Assembly: GCA_003230945.1 (NCBI GenBank)
Contig: QIHK01000002.1
Location: 1 to 5,898, forward strand
Source: Candidatus Kaiserbacteria bacterium
GTDB taxonomy: Bacteria; Patescibacteriota; Minisyncoccia; Phycocordibacterales; Phycocordibacteraceae
Length of the DNA stretch: 5,898 nt
Direction: 5' to 3'
Shown: positions 4,082 to 5,898 of the stretch, one piece after another
How positions within the stretch are numbered: the first letter of the stretch is position 1
Layout of the letters: the number at the start of each line of letters is the position of its first letter
Notes under the pieces: generated by a model
What the model was told of the DNA's origin: nothing
Database searches by the model: none
Seen by the model: only the letters and a program-made list of their open reading frames with translations
Position numbers and translations under genes: made by a program

Positions 4082-5898
4082 ATGGATGAAAAATTTAGAA
4101 AACCGTATAACCCTACTGAAACTGAGGCACGTATCTATGCCTTATGGGAAAATAGTGGCTATTTTAATCCTGATGTTTGTGTAGAGAAAGGTGTCACAAA
4201 ATCAGATGCAGAACCTTACTCTATTGTCCTTCCTCCTCCAAATGTGACTGGGCGTCTTCATATGGGACATGCCCTTATGCTCACTATCGAAGATATTTTT
4301 GTACGGTTTGCGCGTATGCGCGGAAAGAAAACACTCTGGCTTCCCGGAACAGATCACGCTGCTATTGCCACTCAGTCAGTAGTCGAAAAACAAATTAAAA
4401 AGACAGAAAATAAGAATCGCCACGATCTCGGACGTGAAGAACTTCTGAAACGTATTGAGGTATTTGCTAAAGAGAGCCACGATACTATCATCAATCAAGT
4501 AAAGACAATGGGTGCTTCACTTGATTGGTCACGTGAAGCATTTACACTTGATACAAAAAGAAACAGCGCAGTGAATACAGTCTTCAAACGCATGTATGAT
4601 GCTGGGCTTATTTATCGTGGAAATCGTATCGTAAATTGGGATCCAAAAGGACAGACAACAATTTCTGATGACGAGGTTGTACACAAAGAACGTAAAGCAA
4701 CATTATATACGTTCCGTTATTCGAAAGACTTTCCGATCTCTGTAGCAACCACACGTCCTGAAACGAAAGTTGGAGATGTCGCGGTCGCGGTGCATCCAGA
4801 CGATGCGCGATACAAAGAATTTGTGGGAAAAGAGTATGACGCAATTTTTTGTGACGTGCCCATTCATATAAAGATAGTGTCTGATGACGAGGTTGATCCA
4901 ACCTTTGGTACCGGTGCGGTAGGTGTTACTCCAGCACACAGCCAGACTGACTGGGATATTGCCAATCGACATGATCTATCACATGAAGGTATCGTCATTA
5001 ATAAATATGCAAAAATGACTGTTCCCGGACGCCTTGAGGGTAAGAAAACAACTGAAGCACATGAAATTGTTGTCGAGTGGTTACGCGAAGAAGGACTACT
5101 TGAAAAAGAAGAGGAAGTAAGCCAGAACGTCCTAACGGCAGAACGTACTGGTGGCATTATCGAGCCTCTACCGAAACTACAGTGGTGGATAGATGTGAAT
5201 AAAGAAATTCCAGAACGCGGAAAAACACTCAAAGAGCTCATGCTCAATGCAGTGCAATCAAAAGCGGTTACCTTAATTCCTGGTCACTTTGAAAAAACTT
5301 ATTTCCATTGGATTGAGAATCTTCGAGATTGGTGTATTAGTCGGCAAATATGGTATGGCCACCGAATTCCCGTTTGGTACAAAGGAGAAGAGGTTGTCGT
5401 TGGCATTGAACCTTCAGGAGAGGGATGGACACAAGACGAAGACACACTCGATACTTGGTTCTCTGCAGGTATTTGGACTTTTTCTACACTTGGATGGCCG
5501 GACGATACCAATGACTTCAAAACATATCATCCAACGACTATATTAATCACTGGTCATGACATTCTTTTCTTTTGGGTTGCACGTATGGTACTTATGACCG
5601 AATTTATGCTCAGTGTGGTGCCTTTCCATACCGTCTACTTGAATGGTTTGGTTCGCGATGCTAAAGGGCGCAAAATGAGTAAATCCCTTGGTAATAACCT
5701 AGACCCTGTCGATATTGCGGATAAGTTTGGAGCAGATGCTGCGCGTATGGCGCTTGTTGTCGGAAATACTCCTGGCACCGACATACGCATCAATGAAGAT
5801 AAATTTAAAGCCTATAAACTCTTTGCGAATAAACTCTGGAATGTCACACGTTTTATCCTTGAAAATACTGAAGGAGCCGACAGACAGGCACCACTTAC
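4082..5898 (+). CDS. valS: Valyl-tRNA synthetase (3' end beyond the window)
   Basis: An uninterrupted frame of 605 codons plus 2 nt runs off the window edge; bacterial ValRS is usually about 850-950 residues, so the anticodon-binding domain and any C-terminal coiled coil are mostly outside. It joins valine to tRNA-Val with ATP. It is class I: PPPNVTG (51-57) leads into the HIGH-type motif HMGH (60-63), and KMSKS is at 531-535. LPGTDHAAIATQ is the ValRS-type form of the catalytic-domain block. The CP1 editing domain has TTRPET (223-228) and GTGAVGVTPAHSQTD (276-290). WCISRQ (417-422) and GHRIP (426-430) follow, then DTLDTWFSAGIWTFSTLGWP. No zinc-binding cysteine pair follows GHRIPVWY, and this segment is shorter than in E. 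coli. In the editing motif, G281 and S287 replace the usual Lys and Asp. The start at 4082 sits just ahead of the conserved RKPYNPTETEARIYALWE. An AGAG about 13 nt upstream is too far to be a convincing ribosome-binding site. Confidence 0.98.
   Translation, partial: MDEKFRKPYNPTETEARIYALWENSGYFNPDVCVEKGVTKSDAEPYSIVLPPPNVTGRLHMGHALMLTIEDIFVRFARMRGKKTLWLPGTDHAAIATQSVVEKQIKKTENKNRHDLGREELLKRIEVFAKESHDTIINQVKTMGASLDWSREAFTLDTKRNSAVNTVFKRMYDAGLIYRGNRIVNWDPKGQTTISDDEVVHKERKATLYTFRYSKDFPISVATTRPETKVGDVAVAVHPDDARYKEFVGKEYDAIFCDVPIHIKIVSDDEVDPTFGTGAVGVTPAHSQTDWDIANRHDLSHEGIVINKYAKMTVPGRLEGKKTTEAHEIVVEWLREEGLLEKEEEVSQNVLTAERTGGIIEPLPKLQWWIDVNKEIPERGKTLKELMLNAVQSKAVTLIPGHFEKTYFHWIENLRDWCISRQIWYGHRIPVWYKGEEVVVGIEPSGEGWTQDEDTLDTWFSAGIWTFSTLGWPDDTNDFKTYHPTTILITGHDILFFWVARMVLMTEFMLSVVPFHTVYLNGLVRDAKGRKMSKSLGNNLDPVDIADKFGADAARMALVVGNTPGTDIRINEDKFKAYKLFANKLWNVTRFILENTEGADRQAPL

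Noticed and set aside
1..5898. Mobile element, CRISPR array, toxin-antitoxin or defence system
   Set aside because: No transposase, integrase, regularly spaced repeats, tRNA-derived attachment duplication or accessory gene is visible; every long frame is a housekeeping gene.

Overview
The window reads as a stretch of core translation and RNA-maintenance genes, all on the + strand, from a moderately AT-rich bacterium. Several traits point to the Candidate Phyla Radiation (Patescibacteria, Parcubacteria-like). TsaD carries extra segments and a TAGPGLEPALWVGINFA signature. The class I methyltransferase has no PUA domain. ValRS has a CPR-looking editing motif. No start codon has a clear Shine-Dalgarno site, and the tRNA does not encode CCA. 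This placement is inferred from protein features I recognise and was not searched. UGA acts as a stop at the end of the DHH gene and does not occur inside the other conserved frames, so a UGA-recoding lineage is unlikely.

Layout. Positions 1-36 may hold the last codons of an upstream + strand gene, followed by a terminator-like hairpin with a T-run at 42-76. Positions 77-132 hold nothing I can identify. A good sigma70-type promoter (133-160) precedes a tRNA-Val(GAC) gene (202-274). Only 22 nt after the tRNA begins a tightly packed run: an RlmB-like SPOUT 2'-O-methyltransferase (297-1070), an RlmI/RlmK-like class I SAM methyltransferase (1080-1943), a DHH-family phosphoesterase (1960-2826) and tsaD (2807-4003). 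Gaps are 9 nt, 16 nt and a 20-nt overlap, so these genes are probably co-transcribed, perhaps together with the tRNA. A 78-nt spacer with a strong hairpin and a weak promoter candidate leads to valS (4082 to the window edge), which is cut off after about 605 codons by the end of the window.

How the genes fit together. TrmH/RlmB-like and RlmI-like enzymes methylate RNA, most likely rRNA. TsaD makes t6A37 on ANN-decoding tRNAs, and ValRS charges tRNA-Val, whose GAC isoacceptor lies at the head of the same cluster. The DHH protein is probably a small-nucleotide or oligonucleotide phosphodiesterase. Together this looks like a housekeeping translation-fidelity operon.

I see no mobile element, CRISPR array, defence system or clearly undescribed system. 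The points most worth a second look are the replaced residues in the ValRS editing motif, the TsaD insertions, the tRNA-mRNA junction, the hairpin before valS and a perfect inverted repeat inside tsaD.
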